A DNA stretch of 64,000 bases, taken from CAWCAW01 sp963714125 (lineage in GTDB: Bacteria; Actinomycetota; Acidimicrobiia; Acidimicrobiales; UBA8190). A program made the position numbers and the translations under genes. Location of the stretch: contig OY970234.1 of NCBI GenBank assembly GCA_963714125.1, positions 1,240,001 to 1,304,000 of the forward strand, given 5' to 3'. Within the stretch, counting starts at the first letter, position 1; each line of letters starts with the position of its first letter. The notes beneath the pieces were generated by a model that was given only the letters and a program-made list of their open reading frames with translations, searched no databases and had not been told where the DNA came from. Shown here one piece after another: positions 33,045 through 41,433 of the stretch.

Positions 33045-33233
33045 ATGGCCGATGACCCTGAAGCAAGCGCGCGTGGCGCCCGGGTCATCAGCGTGTGGTT
33101 GGTTCTGCTTGGCATCGTGGTGGCCGTGTCCGGTCTGGTCGCTCCGAGTGCCAGCCACATTTTTATCTACGTAGGGCTTGGTGCCATGGTGGTCGGCGTG
33201 CTCCTGCGCGTCGCTGAACGCGGCGCCAAATAG
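33045..33233 (+). CDS. small two-helix membrane protein
   Basis: A 62-residue protein with two transmembrane segments (ISVWLVLLGIVVAVSGLVAP and IFIYVGLGAMVVGVLLRVA), short polar ends and a basic C-terminus. It starts 28 bases after chrA in the same direction. Function unknown. Confidence 0.65.
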   Translation: MADDPEASARGARVISVWLVLLGIVVAVSGLVAPSASHIFIYVGLGAMVVGVLLRVAERGAK

Positions 33234-33242
33234 CCGAAGGCG

Positions 33243-34796
33243 TCAGCCGAACTGCTCTCGCAGCTTGTACTTGAGGACCTTGTTGAGCGTCTCGTTGCGG
33301 GGCAAGGCGTCGATCACTTCGAGGCGCTCAGGCACCTTCTGCGCCATGAGCCCCGCTTCTTTCAAGTACGCCGTCATCTCGCCGAAGGTCAGTACCTCGG
33401 CGCCGGCGGCCGTTTCCACCACGGCGCACACCATCTCGCCGCGTTCGGTATCGGGCACGCCGATCACCGCCACGTCGCCCACCTTGGGGTGCGCGTAGAG
33501 GAGGTCCTCGATCTCCTTGGCTGAGATGTTCTCGCCCTTGCGGATGATGATGTCCTTCAGCCGCCCCGTCAGCACCACGTGCCCGTCGGGACGGATATGG
33601 CCGACATCGCCAGTCCTGAAGAAACCGTCGGCGTCGAAAGCTTCGGCCGTCAGCACGGGGTCGGTGTAGCCCTTGCACACCATGGGACCGCGCACCCGCA
33701 CCTCACCATCAACCAAGGCCGGTGCCACCGTTTCTTCGAGGGTGACAATGCGCAGTTCGGCCCCCCACACCGGTTTGCCCACGGTGTTGGCCAGCTGATC
33801 GTCGCTGTCGTTGGGGGCGCCCATGCAGATCATGGGGATCTCGGTCATGCCATATCCATGGGCGACTTTGACGCCCATCTCGCGGCCCGCCTCGTAGTAG
33901 ATCTCAGGCGGCATGGGGGCGCCGCCGCCGGTCATCAGTCGCAGGGACGGGATGATCTTGGTTCCCGGCGCTTTGCGCTGTTCGCCCAAGTACGCCTGGT
34001 AGAAGGCGGTGCTACCGCCGACCATGGTGGCCCCGTGGCGGGCGAACACTTCCACCGCGCGCGCCGGCAGGAACGATTCGAGCAACACGGTGGCAAAGCC
34101 GTTGGCGATCACCATGACGAGGTAGTCGGGCCCGGCGATGTGGCTGAAGGGAAACGCCATGGAACCCACGTCGTCCTCGCTCATCTCAAGAGCCATGGCC
34201 AAGCCGCGCCCGCCGTTGATGAGCGTGGCGTCGGTGTGGCGCACGCCCTTGGGATCGGAGGTGGTTCCCGAGGTGTAGTAGATCCAGCGCACCTCGTCGC
34301 CAGCCGGATCGGCGCCGCCTGGGGCCGGGGGAGGCGGCAACGTGGCGGGATCACCCTCGACGAGGTTTTCGTAGGCGCTGGCGATCACCGGCGGCGTGTC
34401 GAGCTCGGCGCAGATCGTCTGCGCCATGGCGGTGAAATCGAAGTCCTTCCACACCCCGGGGACGAAGAAGAACGACGCGCCCGTCTGGCGCAACGCAAAG
34501 CTGACCTCGCGCTGGCGGTAGATGTGCAAGATGGGGTTTTGCACTGCACCCAGCCGGGCCAGCGCCATGGACAGCACCACCGTCTCGATGCGGGTGGGGA
34601 GCTGCCACGACACCACGGTGCCGGCGCCGATGCCCATGTCATGCAATCCGGCCGCCACTACCAAACAACGGTCCCGGAACTCGCCGAAGGTCAAGGCGCG
34701 GTCGGACTCGTCGACGATCATGCGCCGGTCCGGCGACGCCGCGGCACGGCGTTCGACGAGCTCCCACATCGAGCCCACGTCGTAAATCGGTTCCAC
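33243..34796 (-). CDS. acyl-CoA synthetase (FadD-type)
   Basis: A 517-residue AMP-forming CoA ligase from ATG 34796. WIYYTSGTTSDPKGVRHTDA is the P-loop. VKVAHGYGMTEIPMICMGAP, FFRTGDVGHIRPDGHVVLTG and IIIRKGENISAKEIEDLLYA follow in family order, and LNKVLKYKLREQFG holds the catalytic Lys. LHIYRQREVSFALRQTGASF resembles cyclohexanecarboxylate- and cinnamate-type CoA ligases. Which acid it activates is unknown, but its neighbours handle steroid acids. Convergent with the small membrane protein gene. Confidence 0.84.
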   Translation of the reverse strand: MEPIYDVGSMWELVERRAAASPDRRMIVDESDRALTFGEFRDRCLVVAAGLHDMGIGAGTVVSWQLPTRIETVVLSMALARLGAVQNPILHIYRQREVSFALRQTGASFFFVPGVWKDFDFTAMAQTICAELDTPPVIASAYENLVEGDPATLPPPPAPGGADPAGDEVRWIYYTSGTTSDPKGVRHTDATLINGGRGLAMALEMSEDDVGSMAFPFSHIAGPDYLVMVIANGFATVLLESFLPARAVEVFARHGATMVGGSTAFYQAYLGEQRKAPGTKIIPSLRLMTGGGAPMPPEIYYEAGREMGVKVAHGYGMTEIPMICMGAPNDSDDQLANTVGKPVWGAELRIVTLEETVAPALVDGEVRVRGPMVCKGYTDPVLTAEAFDADGFFRTGDVGHIRPDGHVVLTGRLKDIIIRKGENISAKEIEDLLYAHPKVGDVAVIGVPDTERGEMVCAVVETAAGAEVLTFGEMTAYLKEAGLMAQKVPERLEVIDALPRNETLNKVLKYKLREQFG

Positions 34797-34912
34797 CTGG
34801 GCGTCCCCCTGCTTTGTCAGCGCCGTATCGGCTCCCGGACCGCAGGATGATACGCCGCGCCGTCCCCGGTGGCCGCAGCGCGTCCGGGGACGGCCAGTCG
34901 TAGAGTGAGGTT

Positions 34913-35605
34913 GTGTTCGAACGCTTCACGGACCGAGCGCGGCGTGTCCTCGTGGTGGCCCAACAAGAGGCGCGCCTCCTCGGGCACGACTACATCGGCA
35001 CCGAACACATCCTCCTCGGACTCCTGGGCGACGACCAGTCTGTGGCGGCCAAAGCCCTGGGCGCCCTCGGCATATCGCTCAAGGCAGCCCGGACGAAGGT
35101 CAACGAGATCATCGCTCCGTCGGAGGCGCCGCTCGATGGATCACCTCCGGCCTTCACGCCGCGAGCCAAAAAGACCCTCGAACTCTCCTTACGCGAGGCA
35201 TTGCAACTGGGCCACAACTACATCGGCACCGAGCACATCCTCCTCGGGCTCGTGCGCGAGGGTGAAGGCGTGGGCGCCCAGATCCTCCAGAGCATGGGCG
35301 CCACGCTCGAAGGGGTGCGAGAAGAAGTCATTACGTTGCTCGGTGATGGCACCGCCGCCGACGCCGGGACCCGTCAGTACGGGGACTCACCGCTCCCGTT
35401 ACGGCCCATCGGCCTGTTCCCGTCACCCGGTGCGGGCGACCCGCCCTTTTGCCCGCGCTGCGGCCATGGCCTCGAGAACAACCTCAGCGCTGTCCCCGTT
35501 GTCGCTAATGAGGACGTCGCGGATCGGGACCCTGTTGCTGTTGCGATCGTGTACTGCACGATGTGCGGATTCGCCATCGGCACGACACTGCTCTCCAATA
35601 TGTGA
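34913..35605 (+). CDS. stand-alone Clp-N domain protein with C-terminal zinc ribbon (ClpC2-like)
   Basis: A 230-residue protein from GTG 34913. Two Clp-N repeats, residues ~2-65 (LLGHDYIGTEHILLGLL) and ~80-145 (LGHNYIGTEHILLGLV), match the N-terminal domain of ClpC. No AAA+ module follows. The C-terminus instead carries two CxxC pairs, C180/C183 (CPRCGHG) and C215/C218 (CTMCG), forming a probable zinc ribbon. It resembles mycobacterial ClpC2, which lacks the ATPase and binds ClpC ligands, but with an added ribbon. It may be an adaptor or decoy for the Clp protease. Monocistronic. Confidence 0.8.
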   Translation: MFERFTDRARRVLVVAQQEARLLGHDYIGTEHILLGLLGDDQSVAAKALGALGISLKAARTKVNEIIAPSEAPLDGSPPAFTPRAKKTLELSLREALQLGHNYIGTEHILLGLVREGEGVGAQILQSMGATLEGVREEVITLLGDGTAADAGTRQYGDSPLPLRPIGLFPSPGAGDPPFCPRCGHGLENNLSAVPVVANEDVADRDPVAVAIVYCTMCGFAIGTTLLSNM

Positions 35606-35628
35606 ACTCGCCGGCGCTGGCGCGTTGA

Positions 35629-36831
35629 TCAGCGCAAACGTTCGACGATCATGGCCATGCCCTGGCCGCCGCCGACGCACATGGACTCGAGACCGAATGT
35701 CTTGTCTCCATCCTCAAGTCCGTTCAACAGCGTGGTCATGATGCGCGCCCCGGTCATGCCGAAGGGATGCCCGAGGGCGATGGCCCCGCCGTGGACATTG
35801 AGCTTCTCCCACGAGATGCCGAGCTTCTCGGCGCAGGGGATGACCTGAGCGGCAAAGGCTTCGTTGATCTCCACCAGGTCGATGTCGTCGATTGTCATCC
35901 CGGCACGCGCCAGGGTCTGGCGGCACGCCTCGATGGGACCGAGACCCATGATCTCGGGGTCGAGGGCCGATACCCCGCTGGCCACGATGCGAGCCAAAGG
36001 CGTGATGCCGAGCTCAGCGGCCTTGGTGTCTGACATCACCACCACGGCGGCGGCACCGTCGTTCAAGGGGCAGGCGTTGCCGGCGGTGATCGTTCCCCCT
36101 TGGCGGAAGACGGGCTTGAGTTGGGAGAGCACCTCCACCGTCGTGTCGGGCCGCGGTCCATCGTCCTTGGTGACCACGGTGCCGTCGGCCAACGTGACGG
36201 GAATGATCTCGCGCTCGAAGAAGCCGTTGCGTTGCGACTCGACAGCCCGGTTCTGGCTGAGTGCCGCGAACTCGTCCATACGCTCTCGGGTTACGTGCTC
36301 GGCCTCCGCCACGTTCTCGGCGGTTTGGCCCATGGAGATGTAGACGTCCGGCATTCCCTTGATCGGCGTCCACGGATCAGTGACGGCCGGCTCGCGCGCC
36401 GCGGTGCGGGCTTCGGCGTCGGCGAAAGCGACATTGTGGGGACCGGTGTCCGAGGCGCCGTATTGAAAGCGGCTCACCGTCTCCACACCGGCGGCCACGA
36501 ACACGTCACCCTCTCCCGCCTTGATGGCGTGGGCGGCCATGCGGATCGTCTGTAGCGAAGACGAGCAGTACCGGTTGACGGTGACCCCGGGCACCTCGAG
36601 CCCGGCCAGGATGGCGGCCACGCGCGCCACGTTGTAGCCCGCTTCGCCGGCGGGCTGGCCGCAGCCCACGATCAAGTCCTCGACGTGTTGGGGATCGAGT
36701 TCAGGCACCTTGGCCAGGACCTCTTTGACCACCAAGGCGGTGAGGTCGTCAGGCCGGCAGGTGATGAGGGAACCTTTGTTGGCGCGCCCGATGGGGGTGC
36801 GTCCCGTGGCGACGATGACGGCGTCGGGCAT
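35629..36831 (-). CDS. acetyl-CoA C-acyltransferase (thiolase)
   Basis: A 400-residue thiolase from ATG 36831. Nucleophile C89 (NRYCSSSLQ), base H355 (GGAIALGHPFG) and second Cys C385 (SMCVGGGQG) are all intact, with the VEINEAFA motif before the last. It should cleave or condense 3-oxoacyl-CoAs in beta-oxidation. It is not identical in motif to FadA5 or FadA6 of cholesterol breakdown, so its place in steroid catabolism is only suggested by location. Downstream of a GNAT gene on the same strand, with 40 bases between. Confidence 0.9.
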   Translation of the reverse strand: MPDAVIVATGRTPIGRANKGSLITCRPDDLTALVVKEVLAKVPELDPQHVEDLIVGCGQPAGEAGYNVARVAAILAGLEVPGVTVNRYCSSSLQTIRMAAHAIKAGEGDVFVAAGVETVSRFQYGASDTGPHNVAFADAEARTAAREPAVTDPWTPIKGMPDVYISMGQTAENVAEAEHVTRERMDEFAALSQNRAVESQRNGFFEREIIPVTLADGTVVTKDDGPRPDTTVEVLSQLKPVFRQGGTITAGNACPLNDGAAAVVVMSDTKAAELGITPLARIVASGVSALDPEIMGLGPIEACRQTLARAGMTIDDIDLVEINEAFAAQVIPCAEKLGISWEKLNVHGGAIALGHPFGMTGARIMTTLLNGLEDGDKTFGLESMCVGGGQGMAMIVERLR

Positions 36832-36871
36832 CGAGGGTGCTCCTTCGTGGTCGTGAGGAACCTTCAGGTTC

Positions 36872-37354
36872 TCACACCTCGACGAGCCTCCACATCTGAC
36901 GGTGTTCCCCAATGCCGGGCAGGTCGAAGGTGTCGCCCCGGGTCTCGAACCCGGCGCGCTCGTAGAAGGTGGACGCCTTGATGCGGGCGTTGCACCACAC
37001 CACCCCGCCGGCCTGGCCGCTGACGTGTTCGATCAGCCCCTCAAGCACCAGGGTGCCGAGCCCCTGGCTGCGTCGTTGTTCCTCGGCCGCCATGCCGCGG
37101 ATCCGCCACGCCGGCACCTCGGGCTCCCACGGGGACGCTTCGCGGAGCACGGTGCCCACGGCCAGCACCTGGCCTCCCTCCTCGGCGCGCACCGCTACGT
37201 GGGCGGCCGACGGGTGGTCGTCACCGGGGTAGACGGACTCGGCCTCGGGCCACCCCGGGCGCAGTACGGCGTGGCGCAACGGGCGCACCACCTCGGCGGC
37301 CACGACCTCCACCGTTACCGCTTCGCCGCTGGGGAGGTGCCGGACCCGGGTCAT
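36872..37354 (-). CDS. GNAT-family N-acetyltransferase
   Basis: A 160-residue acetyltransferase. VEVVAAEVVRPLRHAVLRPG opens the chain, IRGMAAEEQRRSQGLGTLVL is the acetyl-CoA motif A with RRSQGLG, and ARIKASTFYERAGFETRGD is motif B. It diverges from the chsE4 promoter (98 bases between starts). Substrate unknown; the arrangement beside a thiolase gene may be coincidental. Confidence 0.84.
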   Translation of the reverse strand: MTRVRHLPSGEAVTVEVVAAEVVRPLRHAVLRPGWPEAESVYPGDDHPSAAHVAVRAEEGGQVLAVGTVLREASPWEPEVPAWRIRGMAAEEQRRSQGLGTLVLEGLIEHVSGQAGGVVWCNARIKASTFYERAGFETRGDTFDLPGIGEHRQMWRLVEV

Positions 37355-37418
37355 CGGCGGAGCGTACCGAGTGCCGGTCAGCCCGGCATACGACCGGCGG
37401 AACAGGTCGGCGGCAAAA

Positions 37419-37432
37419 TGTAACCTGTTCCA
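37419..37432. promoter_or_regulatory. KstR-type operator upstream of chsE4
   Basis: TGTAACCTGTTCCA matches TnnAACnnGTTnnA exactly, 20 bases before the chsE4 ATG. That consensus is the binding site of the cholesterol-responsive repressor KstR. Its place before a steroid acyl-CoA dehydrogenase pair supports the reading. Confidence 0.7.
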
Positions 37433-37451
37433 GGTTCAAGGAGGGACGTCC

Positions 37452-38627
37452 ATGGAGATCGGCTACACCGACGAGCAGCACGCCCTGCGCCAGGAGGTGC
37501 GGGCCTACTACGGAAATCTCCTGACCCCCGAGGTGGAGGCGGACCTGGCCGGCAGCCACGGCGTGGGGCCCGTCCCCCGGCGGGTGGTCAAGCAGATGGC
37601 CGCCGACGGCTGGCTGGGTATCGGTTGGCCCAAGGAGTACGGGGGCCAAGGGCGATCGGCCATCGAGCAGTTCATCTTCTTCGACGAGTCCATGCGCTGT
37701 GGGGCGCCGGTGCCCATGCTGACTATCAACACCGTGGGTCCCACCATCATGAACTTCGGCTCCGACGAGCAGAAGTCCTTCTTCCTCCCCAAGATCCTCG
37801 CCGGCGAGATCCACTTCTGCATCGGCTATACCGAGCCCGAAGCTGGCACCGACCTGGCCGCGTTGAAGACCAGCGCCGTGGTCGACGGCGACGAGTTGGT
37901 CATCAACGGGGCCAAGATCTTCACCAGCCTGGCCAGTGACGCCGACTACTGCTGGCTGGCAGTGCGCACCGATCCCAACGCGTCGAAGCACAAGGGCATC
38001 TCCATGGTCATCGTGCCCATGGACACCCCCGGCGTGCGTGTGGTGCCCATGACGCTGATCGGGGATCACGACATCAACTACACGTTCTGGGAGGACGTGC
38101 GGGTGCCGCTCACCAACGTGGTGGGCGGATTGCACAACGGCTGGTCACTGATCACCAACCAGCTCAATCACGAGCGCGTCACGCTGTGTTCGCCCGGGAT
38201 CATCGAGCGGACCTTGGGCGATGTGCGGGCGTGGGCTCAGGAGACCAAGCTCGCTGACGGACGGCGTGTCATCGACCAGGAATGGGTGAAGCTGCACCTG
38301 GCCAAGGTGCACGCCAAACTCGAGTTCCTCCGCCTCATCAACTGGAAGGTGGCCTGGACCGCCACCCAAGGTCACCTCGACGTGGCCGACGCCTCGAGCA
38401 TCAAGGTGTTCGGGACCGAGTTCTATATGGAAGCGCTTCGGCTCATGTCCGAAGTGGTCGGCCAGGCCGGCTACCTCAAGCGGGGCTCGACGGGAGCGGT
38501 GCTCCTCGGTCGCCTCGAGATGTACACGCGGGGACTGGTGATCCTGACCTTCGGCGGGGGGACCAACGAGATCCAGCGCGACCTCATCGCCATCTTCGGC
38601 CTGGGCATGCCCCGGTCGCTGCGCTGA
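37452..38627 (+). CDS. chsE4: ChsE4-like acyl-CoA dehydrogenase (FadE26), alpha subunit
   Basis: A 391-residue acyl-CoA dehydrogenase from ATG 37452 preceded by GGAGGGACG. It has GWPKEYGGQGRSAIEQFIFF, the flavin-domain IGYTEPEAGTDLAALKTSAV and the late ITFGGGTNEIQRDLIAIFG. The ITNQLNHERV...EWVKLHLAKVHAKLEFLRLI pattern matches mycobacterial FadE26, which pairs with FadE27 to form the alpha2beta2 enzyme ChsE4-ChsE5 that dehydrogenates the shortened (C5) sterol side-chain CoA ester. The subunit partner follows after 10 bases. Confidence 0.85.
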   Translation: MEIGYTDEQHALRQEVRAYYGNLLTPEVEADLAGSHGVGPVPRRVVKQMAADGWLGIGWPKEYGGQGRSAIEQFIFFDESMRCGAPVPMLTINTVGPTIMNFGSDEQKSFFLPKILAGEIHFCIGYTEPEAGTDLAALKTSAVVDGDELVINGAKIFTSLASDADYCWLAVRTDPNASKHKGISMVIVPMDTPGVRVVPMTLIGDHDINYTFWEDVRVPLTNVVGGLHNGWSLITNQLNHERVTLCSPGIIERTLGDVRAWAQETKLADGRRVIDQEWVKLHLAKVHAKLEFLRLINWKVAWTATQGHLDVADASSIKVFGTEFYMEALRLMSEVVGQAGYLKRGSTGAVLLGRLEMYTRGLVILTFGGGTNEIQRDLIAIFGLGMPRSLR

Positions 38628-38637
38628 AAGGGACGAC

Positions 38638-39759
38638 ATGGATTTCTCCTTCTCCGAAGACCAGATCGCGCTACGCGAGTTGGCCGCCCGCATTTTTTCG
38701 GACCTCTCGACGCCGGAGCGGCTCAAGGAAGTCGATGCCACCGATGACCACTTCGACTCCAAGTTGTGGGCCGAGCTGGGGTCGGCGGGCATCCTCGGTA
38801 TCGCCTTGCCCGAGTCGGTGGGCGGGGCCGGCCTCGGATTCCTCGAGGCGTGCATCGTGGCCGAGGAAGCCGGGCGCGCCGCCGCAGCCGTGCCGCTGGT
38901 GGCGTGCACCGTCCTCGCCGCCGCCCCCATCGACAAGTTCGGATCCGACGCGCTGAAGGATCGCTATCTGCCTGGCGTCGCCTCCGGTGCCATCGTGCTC
39001 ACGGGTGCGGTGGCCGAAGCCGGTGGCGATCCGTGGAGCCCGGGCACCTTGGCGCGCCGCCACGGCGACGGCTGGGTGCTGAACGGCACGAAGTCGTATG
39101 TCCCGGGCGGACACCTGGCCGAGGCGGCCGTGGTGTCGGCGCGCCTCGAAGACGGTGGGGTAGGGCTCTTTGTGGTTGACCTACGCGGCCCCGGCGTGAC
39201 CATGCATCGGCAGATTCCCACCGATGGGCAAGTCGAAGTGGAGCTTGAACTCAACGACGCCCCTGTGAGCGTCGACGCCGTACTCGTGGCCGGCGATGGG
39301 GGCGCTGACGCGCTCGACTGGGTTTTGCAACGTGCCTGTGCGGCGTGGTGCGTCCAAGAAGCCGGCTCCTGTCAGGAGGCCGTTCGACTCACCGCGCAGT
39401 ACACGACGTCGCGTGTGCAGTTCGAAAAGCCCATCGCCACCTTCCAGGCGGTGGGGCAGCGCGCCGCCGATGCGTACATCGACACCGAGGCCGTCCGTCT
39501 TACGGCGTGGCAAGCGGCGTGGCGCCTCGCCAACGACCTGCCCGCCGCCGCCGAGGTGGCCGTGGCCAAGTTCTGGGCCGACGACGGCGCCCAGCGCGTC
39601 GTGCACGCCGCCCAGCACCTGCACGGCGGTATGGGAGTGGACCGGGATTATCCCGTGCATCGCCACTACCTGGCCGTCAAACACCTGTCCTTGACCCTGG
39701 GCGGATCGACGGCGAGCTTGCTGCGCCTGGGCGACCAGCTCGCCTCCGAGCCGGCCTGA
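38638..39759 (+). CDS. chsE5: ChsE5-like acyl-CoA dehydrogenase (FadE27), beta subunit
   Basis: A 373-residue partner subunit. MDFSFSEDQIALRELAARIF at the start, LGIALPESVGGAGLGFLEAC, FQAVGQRAADAYIDTEAVRL and HLHGGMGVDRDYPVHRHYLA near the C-terminus match FadE27 rather than a self-sufficient acyl-CoA dehydrogenase. In this heteromeric family the active sites are shared between the two subunits. Co-transcribed with chsE4. KstR-controlled if the upstream operator is real. Confidence 0.85.
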   Translation: MDFSFSEDQIALRELAARIFSDLSTPERLKEVDATDDHFDSKLWAELGSAGILGIALPESVGGAGLGFLEACIVAEEAGRAAAAVPLVACTVLAAAPIDKFGSDALKDRYLPGVASGAIVLTGAVAEAGGDPWSPGTLARRHGDGWVLNGTKSYVPGGHLAEAAVVSARLEDGGVGLFVVDLRGPGVTMHRQIPTDGQVEVELELNDAPVSVDAVLVAGDGGADALDWVLQRACAAWCVQEAGSCQEAVRLTAQYTTSRVQFEKPIATFQAVGQRAADAYIDTEAVRLTAWQAAWRLANDLPAAAEVAVAKFWADDGAQRVVHAAQHLHGGMGVDRDYPVHRHYLAVKHLSLTLGGSTASLLRLGDQLASEPA

Positions 39760-39772
39760 TCCGCCTGACCGC

Positions 39773-40318
39773 TTAGACCATCCCGCCCCCGCCCCCGCTC
39801 GGGGCGCCGGGACCTGCGGGAGGATTGGGCGCGGGGTCGTCCTCTTGCCAGATCAGCGGCGGCAGAGGCTGTGCTGATGGTGGCGTGCCGCCTGAGGGCG
39901 GCCACTGCGCAGGTGCCTGCGGCTGCGGCACCCCAGGCATCGGAACCGCGGGAGGCAACGGGGTGCCCGGTTGTCCGGCTCCTGCATACCCAGCGACGGG
40001 GACTCCTGGCGCGTAACCACCTGTCGCGTATCCGGCCGGAGGATAGCCACCGGGCGCGTACCCGCCGGGCGGATAGCCGCCGTAATAGCCGCCCTGTGTG
40101 GCCGCCCGCAGCCGTTGCTGAATGGGCCACGTGGAGAAGGCGAAGACAAAGAACATGACGACGCCGACGATCGGTATCAGCCCGAGAAGGACCAACCATC
40201 CCGAGTACCCGGCCTTGGAGATGATCTGGGCCCACGCGATGAACGAGATGATCACCACGACCAAGTAGATGATGAGGAACGTGGCGAGGAACTGGCCGAC
40301 CGTCAGTGCTGCCAACAT
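39773..40318 (-). CDS. DUF5684-like membrane protein with Gly-Tyr-Pro repeats
   Basis: A 181-residue protein with two transmembrane segments (about 9-30 and 40-62). The cytosolic-facing loop AQIISKAGYSGWLVLLGLIP and the segment FAFSTWPIQQR fit the DUF5684/DUF805 pattern. The C-terminal 115 residues are low-complexity, with GGYxPGGY repeats (about residues 76-105) followed by a Pro/Ala/Gly tail. It may serve as a flexible envelope-associated scaffold. Convergent with chsE5 by 14 bases, and unlikely to share its function. Confidence 0.75.
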   Translation of the reverse strand: MLAALTVGQFLATFLIIYLVVVIISFIAWAQIISKAGYSGWLVLLGLIPIVGVVMFFVFAFSTWPIQQRLRAATQGGYYGGYPPGGYAPGGYPPAGYATGGYAPGVPVAGYAGAGQPGTPLPPAVPMPGVPQPQAPAQWPPSGGTPPSAQPLPPLIWQEDDPAPNPPAGPGAPSGGGGGMV

Positions 40319-40327
40319 GTCTCCTCC

Positions 40328-41374
40328 TTAGCTCGGGAAATGCACGTCGATGCCGTCGAGTTCGCGGACGAAGTCCGCTCCGAACGCTCCCGACGGAGTA
40401 TGGGCACCGGGCTCGACGGTGCCGGCTCCCAGGCGGCGCGCGATGCGCACCACGGCGTCGGCGGTGACGTCATAGGAGTTCAGCGTCGAGATCGTTCCCG
40501 ACACGGTCTTGCCCTCGTCATTGGAGACTTCACCCCATACCTGACCGCGGCTCTTGGCCCGGATCTTGGCCGAGGGGCCCGGCAACCGCCCCGCGGCGCG
40601 CCGCAGGACCCCTTGCACCAGGGGTCGGGTCACAGCCGAGCCGGCCAGTTCCGACAACGCCACCATGGGGAGCATCGCCGGCGGCAGGGAGGCGTAGACG
40701 GTGATGTCGGCGATACCCGTGGAATGAAACGCCGTGCTCACGTCTCCCCATGTCACCGCCAACGAGCGGCTGCGCCCATCGGCAAAGGGCACGGTCCGAC
40801 GCCGGCGCGCCGCGGGCACGGGGGCGATGACGCCACCCACACGGCCCAAGCCCGACGAGCCCAGAGATTGCAGTGCCGTTTTGGCCGTACCCGGGCTGAT
40901 GCCGCCGTCGACTTTGATGGCGAGATCAAGACGGGTGGCGCTGGGCAAGGCCCGGGCCAAGGCGGCGGCCAGGCAGTCGGTGGGCACCACGTCGAACCCG
41001 GCGCCGGGGATGAGGGCCACGCCGGCTTCCCGGGCGTCTTTGTCGCGCGCCAGGATGGTCTCGAAGACCTCGACTTCGCCGGTGATGTCGAGATAGTGCG
41101 TGGATGTCTCCAAGCACGCCTCCACCATGGCCGGTGCGGTGGCTGAGAAAGGGCCCGCACAGTGCGCCACCACGTCGATGCCCTCGAGCCCGGCGCGCAG
41201 CGCATCGGGGTCGCTCAACTCGAAGGCCCGATGTTCAAGCTCGAAGACCTGGCCCAGCTGTCGCAGCCGCTTCTCGTCTCGACCGGCCAGAATCGGCAGT
41301 TCGCCCCGTTCGGTGGCCAAGGCGGTGACCAGCCGGCCGGTGTACCCGTACGCCCCGTAGACCATCCACCTCAT
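40328..41374 (-). CDS. saccharopine-dehydrogenase-like / trans-acting enoyl reductase family protein
   Basis: A 348-residue Rossmann protein. MVYGAYGYTGRLVTALATER binds a nucleotide, followed by ILAGRDEKRLRQLGQ, VVAHCAGPFSATAPAMVEAC and HYLDITGEVEVFE. This matches the Sacchrp_dh_NADP family, including mycobacterial trans-acting enoyl reductases for phthiocerol-type lipids. True saccharopine dehydrogenase is unlikely from this context. Last gene of the minus-strand P450 operon; 59 bases separate it from the upstream LLM gene. It probably reduces an unsaturated lipid intermediate. Confidence 0.8.
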   Translation of the reverse strand: MRWMVYGAYGYTGRLVTALATERGELPILAGRDEKRLRQLGQVFELEHRAFELSDPDALRAGLEGIDVVAHCAGPFSATAPAMVEACLETSTHYLDITGEVEVFETILARDKDAREAGVALIPGAGFDVVPTDCLAAALARALPSATRLDLAIKVDGGISPGTAKTALQSLGSSGLGRVGGVIAPVPAARRRRTVPFADGRSRSLAVTWGDVSTAFHSTGIADITVYASLPPAMLPMVALSELAGSAVTRPLVQGVLRRAAGRLPGPSAKIRAKSRGQVWGEVSNDEGKTVSGTISTLNSYDVTADAVVRIARRLGAGTVEPGAHTPSGAFGADFVRELDGIDVHFPS

Positions 41375-41433
41375 GTGGCCACCTCGCTACCCGGGTTGAC
41401 GGTTTCCCTCACCCTATCGGCGAGGGCCCATTC

